Counted from the stretch's first letter, positions 16,566 to 25,353 are shown. The stretch: 38,923 nucleotides of DNA from Bacteroidia bacterium (GCA_026391315.1 JAPLDT010000078.1:1-38923), one strand, 5' to 3'. Notes: a model not told the origin generated them from the sequence alone. Translations and numbers: made by a program.

Positions 16566-16679
16566 ATGAAAAAGGGAATTCATCCGGAAAGCTATCGTCT
16601 GGTTTGGGTCGATACTGCAGGACGCGTCGACAAATTCATGACCCGTTATCAGAAACACATGGACAAACGCAAAGCATAG
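16566..16679 (+). CDS. rpmE2: Ribosomal protein bL31 type B with a large internal in-frame deletion
   Basis: Only 37 residues: MKKGIHPESYRLV is the exact start of type B bL31, and VDTAGRVDKFMTRYQKHMDK is its exact C-terminal end, joined directly at a Trp. Type B bL31 is normally about 82-90 residues, so roughly 45-50 central residues are missing, including the beta-sheet core that contacts 5S rRNA and uS13/uS19. The reading frame, the promoter (16484-16513) and the terminator (16699-16728) are all intact. It may be a recent deletion pseudogene, a functional mini-protein, or an assembly collapse. A second rpmE elsewhere is likely but not visible. Confidence 0.85.
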   Translation: MKKGIHPESYRLVWVDTAGRVDKFMTRYQKHMDKRKA

Positions 16680-16698
16680 ATTTTTGTATTTGTGAAGA

Positions 16699-16728
16699 GA
16701 AGCCCTGTATTTCCAAATACGGGGCTTC
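16699..16728 (+). terminator. Intrinsic terminator of bL31B
   Basis: GAAGCCCTGTATTT and AAATACGGGGCTTC pair (one G-T) around CC, followed by TTGGTT. It lies 19 bases after the bL31B stop. Confidence 0.85.
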
Positions 16729-16769
16729 TTGGTTATTAAAACATTGACGTAGGTTGTTTGTTAACTTCA

Positions 16770-17068
16770 AAAGGATAAAGGATAAAGGATAAAGGATAAA
16801 GTAAAAAGGATAAAGTAAAAAGGATAAAGTAAAAAGGATAAAGTAAAAAGGATAAAGTGAATAGTGGAAAGGATAAAGGATAAAGTAAAAAGGATAAAGT
16901 GGCATTGGTAGTAATGGGGAAATTCGATTCTTCAGGGATAATTAATAACCACTTCGCGGTTGGGAAACGCACTATGGTATTGCTTCAAAAAAAATGTAGC
17001 CAAGCGGCATAAATATTCAATTTCGTACAAATCCCCCTTTATCCTTTTTACTTTATCCTTTATCCTTC
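16770..17068. repeat. GGATAAAG word element, copy 1
   Basis: Tandem GGATAAAG and GGATAAAGTAAAAA words at 16771-16902. A 31-bp arm (16869-16899) is perfectly complementary to 17037-17067. Between the arms, GGGGAAATTCGATTC and an ACCACTTCGCGGTT hairpin are shared with copy 2 at 29618-29796. The gap between bL31B and lon (about 430 bases) contains no other convincing gene. Confidence 0.85.
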
Positions 17069-17161
17069 CTTTCGGGGAAGGTTTGGCACGACAATTGATC
17101 ACAATACCAAATGTTGGATCATAAACAGATTCCGACAATTTGTCATATAGCTATTTCAACA

Positions 17162-19618
17162 ATGAATAATTCCAAAAATAGAAACAGGGGCTCTTTTATA
17201 TTCTCAAGTATGGATGAAGACCAGCAGGATTTTTATCCGATCATTGCGGACGGTGATGATGATGAACTATTCTCCGCCAATGTTCCGGATCGCCTGCCAA
17301 TCCTGCCTTTGCGCAATGCCGTTTTATTCCCGGGAGTGGTGATGCCGATCAGTGTCGGCAGATCCAAATCGTTGAATTTGGTTCGCGAAGCATACAACGG
17401 ACCTAAGTTGGTGGCGACTGTCGCCCAAAGAAACGGGCAGATTGAAGATCCGACGCTTACTGATTTGTATCCTGTCGGAACGATGGCCGAAATACTAAAA
17501 ATCCTGGAGATGCCGGATGGCACAACTACCGTGATCCTTCAGGGCAAGAAACGTATTCTGATCGAGAAGCTGGTTGAGCACTCTTCCTACCTGATAGCCA
17601 CTGTGCATCCGCTTCCGGAAGTAGTTTCGGATACCAAATCCCACGAGTTTTTTGCCATCATCGAGTCCCTGAAGGATTTCTCCCTGAAAATTGCAAAATC
17701 CTCTGCCAACATCCCGCAGGAGGCTCAGTTTGCCGTTAAGAATATCGAAAATGTCACCTTCCTTGTCAATTTTATCTGCAACAACACGGATCTCAATACT
17801 GTCGAGAAACAAGATTTGCTGGAGCGTAACGACATCAAGGACCGGAGTACCAAACTGCTCTCTTTGCTCATGAGAGAGGTTCAGATGCTGGATTTAAAAA
17901 AAGATATTCAGCAGAAAGTTAAGATTGATCTCGACCAGCAGCAACGCGAATACCTGCTTCATCAGCAGATCAAAACCATTCAGGACGAGCTGGGCGGAAG
18001 TCCGGTGCAACAGGAACTGGAAGAGTTGAAGAAAAAAGCCGCTTTGAAATTGTGGAATGAGGATATCCAAAAACTCTTTGACAAGGAGCTTGGCAAACTG
18101 TCGCGGATGAATCCTGCCGCCGGTGAGTATTCGGTTCAGATCGGATACCTCGACACCCTTCTGGATATTCCCTGGAGTGTCTATACGGAAGATAACTTTG
18201 ATCTGGCCAATGCCGAGAAGGTACTCAACGAAGACCATTTTGGGCTGGACAATGTCAAGGAGAGAATATTGGAGCACCTGGCTGTTTTGAAACTTAAGGG
18301 CGACATGAAATCCCCGATTATTTGCCTCTACGGTCCTCCCGGAGTAGGGAAGACATCTCTTGGGAAGTCTGTAGCCAGTGCACTGGGCCGAAAATACATT
18401 CGAATGAGCCTGGGTGGCTTGCACGATGAATCAGAGATCAGGGGACACCGCAAGACTTACATCGGCGCCATGCCTGGAAGGATCGTTCAGAACCTGATCA
18501 AGGCCGGATCGTCGAATCCTGTTTTTATACTTGACGAGATCGACAAGGTATCCAAAGATTTTCACGGAGATCCGGCATCAGCTTTGCTGGAGGTTTTGGA
18601 TCCCGAGCAAAATATTGAATTTCACGACAACTACCTGGATGTTGATTTTGACCTTTCCAGAGTACTTTTTATAGCGACTGCCAACACCGTTTCCACCATT
18701 CACCCTGCCCTCAGGGACCGTATGGAACTGATCGATGTGAGCGGTTACCTGATGGAGGAGAAGCAGGAGATAGCCAAACGCCATTTGGTAAAACGTCAGC
18801 TGGAAAATCATGGCATGGAGAAGAAAAGTATTATCTTTTCCAAGGAGATTCTGGTAAGGATCATCGAGAACTATACCAGGGAATCGGGGGTACGCGAACT
18901 GGACAAGATGCTTGCCAAGGTGGTCAGAAGAGTAGCGCGAAAGATTGTCACTGATACCGACTATAACAAAAAAATTACGGAAGAAGATTTGCGCGGATAC
19001 CTTGGTGTTCCAAAATATACCAAGGACAGTTACGAAGGGAACGAGTATGCCGGCGTTGTAACTGGTCTGGCCTGGACCTCTGTCGGCGGTGAGATTCTCT
19101 ATGTCGAAACGAGCCTGAGTGCGGGGAAGGGGAAATTCAGCATCACAGGGAACCTGGGTGAGGTGATGAAAGAGTCGGCTACCATCGCGCTGGAATATTT
19201 GAAATCGCACGCCTCTGAGATTGGCATGAAGTCCGAAATATTTGACAAGTGGGATGTGCACATCCACGTCCCGGAAGGGGCAATTCCGAAAGATGGTCCG
19301 TCGGCGGGGATCACCATGGCCACCGCTTTGGCATCTGCATTCACGCAACGAAAAGTAAAGAAACATCTGGCCATGACCGGTGAGATTACCCTTCGCGGAA
19401 AGGTACTGCCGGTTGGCGGTATCAAGGAAAAAATCCTGGCAGCCAAAAGAGCTGGTATCAGGGAGATTATTTTATCCGAGCAAAACAGGAAAAACCTGGA
19501 GGATATCAATGAAATCTACCTGAAAGGATTGACTTTCCATTTTGTGAGGAATGTTGGCGATGTGTTCGAGATAGCGCTCCTGAAAGAAAAGGTTGATAAG
19601 CCCCTGTCCATTGGTTAA
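17162..19618 (+). CDS. lon: ATP-dependent protease Lon
   Basis: 818 residues from [10 protein letters not shown]; a start at 17210 (MDEDQQ) is also possible. An N-terminal LAN substrate domain ([20 protein letters not shown]), a coiled coil, then the AAA+ module with Walker [14 protein letters not shown], Walker [10 protein letters not shown] and sensor region [20 protein letters not shown]. The C-terminal serine protease has the catalytic Ser in [12 protein letters not shown] and Lys in [14 protein letters not shown]. LonA hexamers degrade damaged and regulatory proteins in the cytoplasm. No heat-shock operator or clear promoter box was seen in front. It stands alone downstream of the GGATAAAG element. 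Confidence 0.97.
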   Translation: MNNSKNRNRGSFIFSSMDEDQQDFYPIIADGDDDELFSANVPDRLPILPLRNAVLFPGVVMPISVGRSKSLNLVREAYNGPKLVATVAQRNGQIEDPTLTDLYPVGTMAEILKILEMPDGTTTVILQGKKRILIEKLVEHSSYLIATVHPLPEVVSDTKSHEFFAIIESLKDFSLKIAKSSANIPQEAQFAVKNIENVTFLVNFICNNTDLNTVEKQDLLERNDIKDRSTKLLSLLMREVQMLDLKKDIQQKVKIDLDQQQREYLLHQQIKTIQDELGGSPVQQELEELKKKAALKLWNEDIQKLFDKELGKLSRMNPAAGEYSVQIGYLDTLLDIPWSVYTEDNFDLANAEKVLNEDHFGLDNVKERILEHLAVLKLKGDMKSPIICLYGPPGVGKTSLGKSVASALGRKYIRMSLGGLHDESEIRGHRKTYIGAMPGRIVQNLIKAGSSNPVFILDEIDKVSKDFHGDPASALLEVLDPEQNIEFHDNYLDVDFDLSRVLFIATANTVSTIHPALRDRMELIDVSGYLMEEKQEIAKRHLVKRQLENHGMEKKSIIFSKEILVRIIENYTRESGVRELDKMLAKVVRRVARKIVTDTDYNKKITEEDLRGYLGVPKYTKDSYEGNEYAGVVTGLAWTSVGGEILYVETSLSAGKGKFSITGNLGEVMKESATIALEYLKSHASEIGMKSEIFDKWDVHIHVPEGAIPKDGPSAGITMATALASAFTQRKVKKHLAMTGEITLRGKVLPVGGIKEKILAAKRAGIREIILSEQNRKNLEDINEIYLKGLTFHFVRNVGDVFEIALLKEKVDKPLSIG

Positions 19619-19646
19619 GGACGATGCGTAATCTGTTTGGAAAATA

Positions 19647-19669
19647 TTTATTGTCAAAATCACAATAAA
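19647..19669. terminator. Weak hairpin after lon
   Basis: TTTATTGT and ACAATAAA (8 bp) around CAAAATC, 29 bases after the lon stop. It is AT-rich without a T run, so function as terminator is doubtful. Confidence 0.3.
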
Positions 19670-19734
19670 CAAATTGATGTTTCTTTTGTTGTAGATTTTG
19701 GAATACATTCATATCAATTCTTTCATCCTCCCCT

Positions 19735-20871
19735 ATGAACACGAAATATGCACCTGCTGAAAGAGCTCCGCTCTCGGATGTACTAATCAGTAAATCGAGG
19801 TTGGAGCAACTTCCCTTTATCAACGAAATTTTTTGTTCGCTCTCCTACATTTTCTGCATTTTCAACGAGCAAAGGCAGATTGTCTTTGTCAATGATGTCT
19901 TGCTGAAGAGCCTGGGAGTTGACAATGTGGATAAGGTCTTGGGTAGAAGGTTTGGGGAGGCTTTCAGTTGTATTCATTCAGGGGATGAAAAGGGGGGATG
20001 CGGGACTTCTGAATTCTGCCGTTTTTGTGGAGCAATTGATTCAATACTTCAGAGTAAAAGAACGATGGAAAAGACCAGGGAAGAGTGTAGGGTGAAAAGG
20101 ATGGTCAATGGGAATGAGAGCTCCATCGAACTGGAAGTGACCTCCACTCCCTTTGTTTACGAGGATGAGTACTTTACCATTTTTTCTTTGATCGATATCA
20201 CCGACAGGAAACGCAGAGGACTGATTGAAAGAATTTTTTTTCATGATATTCTGAATACCGCAGGAAGTCTGAGCAATATTTTCGAACTTCTTGAGGAAGT
20301 TGAAGAGAAGGAAAAGCCTGAACTGCTTACGATTGCCTCTTCTCTGAGTCAGCAAATCCTGGATGAGATTACCACCCAGCGGTTATTACTTCAGGCTGAA
20401 AACTCTTCACTGATTGTCAATAACCAAAGAATCAATTCACTTGAATTTCTTGAAGTAGTTGAGAAGGACTTGAAATACCATGATGTGGCCACAGATAAAG
20501 TAATCGTGTTGGACAGATTATCCGAATCTGTTGATTTTGTGAGTGATCCAGTGATTCTCCGGAAGATAATCAACAACATGGTCAAGAATGCGTTGGAGGC
20601 CACTCCTACAACTGGTACCGTATCTCTGATGGCAAAAAGGATAGGGGACAAATTTCGGATTTCGGTTCACAACGAAACCTTTATGATGCCGGAGGTAGAA
20701 AAACAGGTTTTTATGCGATCTTTCTCTACCAAGGGAGTTCAGCGGGGGCTTGGTACCTACAGCATGAAAATTCTTGGAGAGCAATACCTCGGAGGGAAGG
20801 TTAATTTCACAACAGATGTCTCCGATGGAACCACCTTTTTTATTGACATGGGAAATATCATGTCAAACTAA
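19735..20871 (+). CDS. PAS-domain histidine kinase with a four-Cys motif
   Basis: 378 residues, soluble, no membrane segment. A PAS domain (about 30-165) carries Cys79, Cys89, Cys95 and Cys98, spacing C-x9-C-x5-C-x2-C (AFSCIHSGDEKGGCGTSEFC then RFCG), which could hold an iron-sulfur cluster or zinc. The PAS domain ends DITDRKRRG. The H-box FFHDILNTAGSL, N-box NNMVKNALEAT and G-box GLGTYSMKIL make an HWE/HATPase-type kinase. No partner response regulator is intact: the next locus is a decayed response regulator on the other strand. Likely a cytoplasmic redox or gas sensor kinase; the signal is inferred only from the Cys set. Confidence 0.87.
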   Translation: MNTKYAPAERAPLSDVLISKSRLEQLPFINEIFCSLSYIFCIFNEQRQIVFVNDVLLKSLGVDNVDKVLGRRFGEAFSCIHSGDEKGGCGTSEFCRFCGAIDSILQSKRTMEKTREECRVKRMVNGNESSIELEVTSTPFVYEDEYFTIFSLIDITDRKRRGLIERIFFHDILNTAGSLSNIFELLEEVEEKEKPELLTIASSLSQQILDEITTQRLLLQAENSSLIVNNQRINSLEFLEVVEKDLKYHDVATDKVIVLDRLSESVDFVSDPVILRKIINNMVKNALEATPTTGTVSLMAKRIGDKFRISVHNETFMMPEVEKQVFMRSFSTKGVQRGLGTYSMKILGEQYLGGKVNFTTDVSDGTTFFIDMGNIMSN

Positions 20872-21069
20872 GGCTTAGTCCCTTTGGAGAAACCCTCCCT
20901 GGTCATCTTGCCCCATGCTTTCTTTTTACGTACAAAATAATCCCAGTTTCCGCGAAGCGCCCACCAGGTAACCATCGGTAACTTCGTAGCCCTCTTTTTG
21001 CAGTTTGAATACAACGGTATCCAGAATAAGCTTGTTGTCTTCAGCGATCAGGATCTTTTTTGTAGTCAT
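20868..21069 (-). pseudogene. Relic: response-regulator start joined to glycosyltransferase end
   Basis: Reading minus from 21069: MTTKKILIAEDNKLILDTVV and FKLQKEGYEVT, the start of a CheY-like receiver with the acidic pair E9-D10, which then loses homology. In another frame the last 38 codons read WWALRGNWDYFVRKKKAWGK and MTREGFSKGTKP followed by TAG, which resembles the C-terminus of family 2 glycosyltransferases. In Bacteroidetes such a regulator and glycosyltransferase often sit next to each other in polysaccharide operons. A deletion of most of both genes explains the fusion; GTTACC occurs twice at the junction. The stop overlaps the histidine kinase stop. Confidence 0.7.
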
Positions 21070-21205
21070 AACAGTTTTAGTTTTAGGGATTTATGCAATA
21101 AATATAACAAAAAAGGAATCAGAAAGTTTATGACCCGCAGTAAAGTTTCCAGACATATTCCCTTATATTTGAAGAAGGAATACTCAATTTGATTGGTCCC
21201 TGAAT

Positions 21206-21901
21206 ATGTCAATACTTTCAAGATATCATCCGGTGAAAGATTCGGAAGAGCAATCTGCCATCGAAAAACGCATTGCCTGGTACTCCTTCTTTATCACTTC
21301 TGCCTTTGTTGTGGTATTGTGGCTGATCAAGCTGGTAGAGTATGAATATACGCTGGATTTTGCAGGATGGGGGATTTATCCAAGGGAGCTTGACGGCTCG
21401 TGGGGGATACTCTTCTCACCTTTGATCCATGGGAGTTTCGCACATTTGGCTGCCAATACCGTCCCAATGTTTGTGCTGATGTTTTCGTTGTTTTTCTTCT
21501 ACCGGAAATCGTCGGCCCTGATCTTCGTTTTGATCTACTTCTCAACCGGTCTGTTCGTATGGCTCGGCGGACGGGAGGCCTGGCACATCGGCGCCAGCGG
21601 ACTTATTTATGGCCTGGCTGCCTTCCTCTTTTTAAGCGGTGTCTTAAGCTCCAATGTCAGGTTGCTGACGATCTCGCTGGTGGTGGCCTTTTTCTATGGC
21701 GGCCTGTTCTGGGGCATCTTTCCGATCAAGCCCGAAATATCCTGGGAGTCCCATCTGTGGGGCGCCTTATCAGGATTTGCCCTGGCCGTTTTGTTCCGTA
21801 AGTCAGCCCCGGCAAAACCCGAAGAGCAGGAGGAAGAAGATGATGTGGTGGAGGGGGAATGGATGGCAGAGGAGGTAGAGGAGGAGGAAAAAATCCAATA
21901 A
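21206..21901 (+). CDS. Rhomboid-family intramembrane serine protease
   Basis: 231 residues with six hydrophobic segments. Catalytic Ser is in HIGASGLIYG and catalytic His in WESHLWGALSG; the oxyanion/structural region HGSFAHLAANTVPM is also present. Rhomboids cleave transmembrane substrates inside the inner membrane. The C-terminal 35 residues are very acidic (EEQEEEDDVVEGEW then EEVEEEEK), an unusual tail that may dock partners. A -7-like TATATTTG lies at 21164-21171 without a clear -33. Confidence 0.92.
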   Translation: MSILSRYHPVKDSEEQSAIEKRIAWYSFFITSAFVVVLWLIKLVEYEYTLDFAGWGIYPRELDGSWGILFSPLIHGSFAHLAANTVPMFVLMFSLFFFYRKSSALIFVLIYFSTGLFVWLGGREAWHIGASGLIYGLAAFLFLSGVLSSNVRLLTISLVVAFFYGGLFWGIFPIKPEISWESHLWGALSGFALAVLFRKSAPAKPEEQEEEDDVVEGEWMAEEVEEEEKIQ

Positions 21902-21917
21902 ACCTGAAAGGTTTATT
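21897..21917 (+). terminator. Hairpin at the rhomboid stop codon
   Basis: AATAAACC and GGTTTATT pair around TGAAA; the stop codon is inside the left arm. No T run follows, so termination may be weak. The remaining 220 bases to the TPR gene are AT-rich, with GGGGTCAC repeated twice at about 21974-21993. Confidence 0.45.
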
Positions 21918-22137
21918 AAAACAAATTTCAAATAACTATTAATCAATTGATTACGTCTATTGAGTCTTTTACAGGGGTCACAAAAGGGGTCACTTATATT
22001 ATTTGAATCATTTACTTTTATTATCTTCTTATATAAAATTTTACACCCTATTTCGAGTTATTTCTGCACAATAGATTTTACTTTTACATTGTTGTATGTT
22101 ATCTCTTATCTTAATACCCTTTTCATTTGGTTGCATT

Positions 22138-24267
22138 TTACTTCAACTCAGGATCAAATTCTTTTGCTTTTGCAAAATCTGCTTTTGCCTTTTCAAATTG
22201 ATTTATTTTTTCGTAAGCATGCCCCCTTTCGAAATAAGCCTTAGCGTATTTCGAATTTAATTCTATTGCGGTACTATAATCGGTTATGGCATTTTCGTAT
22301 TGTTTTAAAATATAATAAACATTACCTCTGTTATAATAGGCATCTGCATTTTTGGAATCCAACCCTATTGATTTGTCAATATCGGCTAAGGCTTTATCAT
22401 ACTGCTTTAAGTGATTATAAGAATTTCCTCTATTATTAATTGTATATGCACTTTTCGGATCCAGTTCGATGGCTTTATTATAATCTGCGATGGCTTTATC
22501 GTATTGTTTTGATTCATCATAGGTATATCCTCTGCTATTATAATACTCTGGTATTTTTTGATTAATCTCAATTGCTTTACTAAAATCAGCTATGGCTTTA
22601 TCCTGTTGCTTTAAATCTCTATAAATAGTTCCTCTGAAATAATATGCTTCAGCATATTTGGGATTTAATTCAATAGCTTTACTGAGATCAGCTATGGCTT
22701 TATCCTCTTGTTTTAATTCTCCATAAATAGTTCCTCTGAAATAATATGCTTCAGCATATTTGGGATTTAATTCAATAGCTTTATTAAAATCAGCTATGGC
22801 TTTATCCTTTTGCTTTAAATCTCTATAAATAGCTCCTCTGGAATAATATGCTTCAGCATATTTGGGATTTAATTCAATAGCTTTATTAAAATCAATTATT
22901 GATTTATCTATCTGTTTTAAATTAAAATAAGACCATCCCCTAAAGTAATACGATTCCGCTGATTTAGGATTCAATTCAATAGCTTTATTTAAATCAATTA
23001 TTGATTTATCTATCTGTTTTAAATTAAAATAAGTCCATCCCCTTAAGCTATACGATTCCGCTGATTTAGGATTCAATTCAATAGCTTTATTTAAATCAAT
23101 TATGGCTTTATCATATTTTTTCAGATTTAAATAACCCATTGCTCTTGCCTCATATGCCTCTGTATGTTTAGGATTTAATTCTATATCTATAGTATAATCA
23201 GCAATGGCATTTTCGAACTGTTTTAAATTATTATAAGTACCACCCCTTATATGATAAGCATGATCATATTTTGGATTCAATTCTATAATTTTACTATAAT
23301 CGTTTAATGCTTTATCATATTGCGCTAAACGAGCATAAACATTACCTCTATTATGATAGATATTAGGGGTATTTGGATCCGATTCTATCTCTTTACCAAA
23401 ATCAGTTATTGCTTTATCGTATTGTTTTAACTTTACAAAAACAGCTCCCCTGTTGTTATACGCTCCAGCTAATTCTGGATCCAATTCAATCGCTTTACTA
23501 TATTCGATTAAAGCTTTATCGTATTGTTCTAATTGAAAATAACAATTCCCTCTAAAAAAGTAAGCATCTGCTGATCTTGGATTTTTCTCCAACGCTTTAG
23601 TAAATGATGTTAAAGCACTATGATTGTCTTTATCTAATTCAGAAATTCCTTTATAGAACCAATCATCAAAAGTATATTGTGTTTCATTTTTAATCTGCGG
23701 TAGTAATGTATTAAATCTCTCCAAATTTTTCAAACCTTCTTTTGATTTTGGCTTGTCTGGATAAAATTTTTCTTTTGTTAACTCAGAAATCACAATATCA
23801 TATTTATCTTTTATTTCCTGAGCTGTATTTTTGATTGCCATATCTGCTTTGGGTTTAAGATATTTTTCAATTAATTCCTTAATCGCAGGTTCAGCAATTG
23901 CTAATAGTTGCATTTTAAGAGAATCACTATTAAGTGTTTGAATAATCACAGAATCTACTTTTGGCTTTGCATAACTTTCAATAGACTTACTTATATGTTC
24001 ATTAATATAATTCCTTCCCATAAAACTAAGGCCGAATGTTACAATAGCAACAATGATACTGTACACCCATATTCTATGTTTAATAATTCTTATTTTTGAT
24101 TCTAACTTTCCAAATGAAAGATCGTGTTGATGTAATTTATCTTTTAATTCCTCTTCCCTTTTTAATGTTTCCAGATAAATTGTATTCTTATCCTCTTGTT
24201 GCTTAAATAAGGATTTTATTTCAGTTCTAAAGTCTTCAAGGTATTTATCTCGCTTCTCTATTTCCAT
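22138..24267 (-). CDS. Membrane-anchored TPR-repeat protein
   Basis: 709 residues. Residues 1-45 are a charged coiled coil, one membrane segment follows (VYSIIVAIVTFGLSF, about 50-67), then a Lys/Glu-rich helical stalk to about 200 and some fourteen 34-residue TPR units (AYYFRGTIYGELKQEDKAIA-type). Several adjacent units are nearly identical in DNA as well as protein, so the array has recently expanded. The base composition is clearly richer in A+T than rhomboid or tex. It has its own promoter. Role unknown; TPR arrays usually scaffold protein complexes. Confidence 0.88.
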   Translation of the reverse strand: MEIEKRDKYLEDFRTEIKSLFKQQEDKNTIYLETLKREEELKDKLHQHDLSFGKLESKIRIIKHRIWVYSIIVAIVTFGLSFMGRNYINEHISKSIESYAKPKVDSVIIQTLNSDSLKMQLLAIAEPAIKELIEKYLKPKADMAIKNTAQEIKDKYDIVISELTKEKFYPDKPKSKEGLKNLERFNTLLPQIKNETQYTFDDWFYKGISELDKDNHSALTSFTKALEKNPRSADAYFFRGNCYFQLEQYDKALIEYSKAIELDPELAGAYNNRGAVFVKLKQYDKAITDFGKEIESDPNTPNIYHNRGNVYARLAQYDKALNDYSKIIELNPKYDHAYHIRGGTYNNLKQFENAIADYTIDIELNPKHTEAYEARAMGYLNLKKYDKAIIDLNKAIELNPKSAESYSLRGWTYFNLKQIDKSIIDLNKAIELNPKSAESYYFRGWSYFNLKQIDKSIIDFNKAIELNPKYAEAYYSRGAIYRDLKQKDKAIADFNKAIELNPKYAEAYYFRGTIYGELKQEDKAIADLSKAIELNPKYAEAYYFRGTIYRDLKQQDKAIADFSKAIEINQKIPEYYNSRGYTYDESKQYDKAIADYNKAIELDPKSAYTINNRGNSYNHLKQYDKALADIDKSIGLDSKNADAYYNRGNVYYILKQYENAITDYSTAIELNSKYAKAYFERGHAYEKINQFEKAKADFAKAKEFDPELK

Positions 24268-24327
24268 TATGAATTATTGTTTATAAGAGATATTTCCAAC
24301 GAATTAGCGTTTTATTTAACGTTTCCC

Positions 24328-24359
24328 CAAATTTATGTAAAATACTGCTGAAAACCAAA
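24328..24359 (-). promoter_or_regulatory. TPR gene promoter (TTTG-N20-TAAATTTG)
   Basis: On the minus strand TTTG (24356-24359) and TAAATTTG (24328-24335) are 20 bases apart, matching the Bacteroidetes consensus. The leader is about 55 bases. Confidence 0.75.
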
Positions 24360-24480
24360 TTGATAGAAAGAATTAGCAAAAAGGAGATAAGGGGAAATGG
24401 AAAATAAAATCGGGTTGGATTAAGCTAGCTGCTATGGGTATTTTATTGCGTAATAGCCTGCCGGTGTGTGAGAAATTTGC

Positions 24481-24780
24481 TTATGGTCGTTTCTTAAACA
24501 GATCCTCCCAATTTGGATTAAATCCCGATATTAAGCTGATTTTCTTGTTCCTCGAACCGGCCTTCAGTTGCTTCTCTCTTTTGATAGCATCTTCCATTCT
24601 TTCAAATTCTTCAAAGTAGACCAACTCAGTTACGTTGTATCTGCTGGTAAATGCATTTTGGAAAAAGCCGGACTGATGTTGTATGATCCTTTGGCCAAGA
24701 TCACTTGTCACTCCAACATAAAGAACCGTGTGATTTTTATTGGATAAAATGTAAACGCAAGCAATTTTAATCATCATCAT
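24481..24780 (-). CDS. GIY-YIG nuclease-superfamily protein
   Basis: 99 residues. The fold signature VYILSNKNHTVLYVGVTSDL, then QRIIQHQSGFF, FTSRYNVTELVYFE and AIKREKQLKAGSRNKK is that of the small stand-alone GIY-YIG proteins (UPF0213/YhbQ group) found in many copies in Bacteroidetes. The first Tyr of GIY is present in VYI and the second in LYVG. The start is one of three adjacent ATG codons (24774-24780). It is preceded by a REP-like array. Natural function unknown; mobile-element links are common. Confidence 0.88.
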   Translation of the reverse strand: MMMIKIACVYILSNKNHTVLYVGVTSDLGQRIIQHQSGFFQNAFTSRYNVTELVYFEEFERMEDAIKREKQLKAGSRNKKISLISGFNPNWEDLFKKRP

Positions 24781-24846
24781 TAAATATAACCAATTTGCAT
24801 GAAAATGAAGAATAATTTGAGGTTTTTTGATAGAGGCTGGGGCGAA

Positions 24847-25098
24847 AGATTGCTTCTCCGCCAGCCTGCGGAGCGCAATGACGGAGGGTTATATTGAGTT
24901 GTGAGAATGCGACAGATTGCTTCCCGCTCGTTCCTCGCGGTCGCAATGACGGATCATTTTTTTGGAGGTGAGGGTTGAGAGAAGGGGGCGGGTCATCAGT
25001 TTTCGGTAGTAGCAGAATTACCGCCCGCCTCCTTCTCTCAACCCTCACAGGATCAACAGCATACCGTCATTGCGAGGAGGCACGACGAAGCAATCTGT
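24847..25098. repeat. Nested GATTGCTTC-type repeats with an inner 18-bp inverted repeat
   Basis: ACAGATTGCTTC (24912-24923) and AGATTGCTTC (24847-24856) are complementary to GAAGCAATCTGT at 25087-25098. Inside lies GTGAGGGTTGAGAGAAGG (24968-24985) paired perfectly with 25031-25048, with G-rich/C-rich extensions. A further half unit GAAGCAATCTGT stands at 25212-25223, touching the tex relic. This is the same dispersed family as at 16123-16227. Confidence 0.8.
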
Positions 25099-25228
25099 TG
25101 ATTTACAGTTAAATATGCAACATGTCTATTGTTCAAACATTCGTAATTATAGTTGCCGCACAATCACTTTTTGACAGTTTTGAAAAGTCTGTCATTGGTA
25201 AGTGGTGTGACGAAGCAATCTGTTTATA

Positions 25229-25328
25229 TAACTTTGCCTCAATGCGAAAAGAGAAGATTCAACAGTTGATTGCCACCATTGCCAGGGGAAAAGGGTTGGA
25301 GTACTTGGCCGAAACACTGATGGATTAA
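25229..25328 (+). pseudogene. Decayed copy of the tex 5' end with an internal in-frame deletion
   Basis: TAACTTTGCCTC-ATG-GAAAAGAGAAGAT matches the tex promoter box and start at 27471-27503. From ATG 25242, 28 codons read MRKEKIQQLIAT then IARGKGLEYLAETLMD and stop. These correspond to the first 12 codons of tex fused to codons about 117-132. In real tex the 7-mer GCCACCA occurs at 27514-27520 and 27826-27832, exactly at both ends of the 312-base segment missing here (104 codons, in frame). Nucleotide differences from tex show that this is an old copy, not an assembly slip. Confidence 0.85.
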
Positions 25329-25353
25329 GCAAAAAAGTAATCTAAATGTTGAT

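Noticed and set aside
16771-16902. Tandem GGATAAAG words considered as a CRISPR array
   Set aside because: No regular spacers of unique sequence, units of 8-14 bases only, no cas genes.
16932-17138. Open frame of 68 codons on the minus strand before lon
   Set aside because: It runs through the GGATAAAG repeat arm and the lon start region; codon pattern follows the repeat and the equivalent frame in copy 2 is not conserved as protein.
17144-17154. GACAA-T-TTGTC palindrome before lon as heat-shock operator
   Set aside because: It does not match CIRCE or a HspR site and is too short to be significant in AT-rich sequence.
21950-22000. GGGGTCAC direct repeats; the minus strand reads VTPFVTPVKDSID, faintly like an integrase start
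   Set aside because: Only about 16 codons, no further homology and no attachment-site repeat; too little to call an element.
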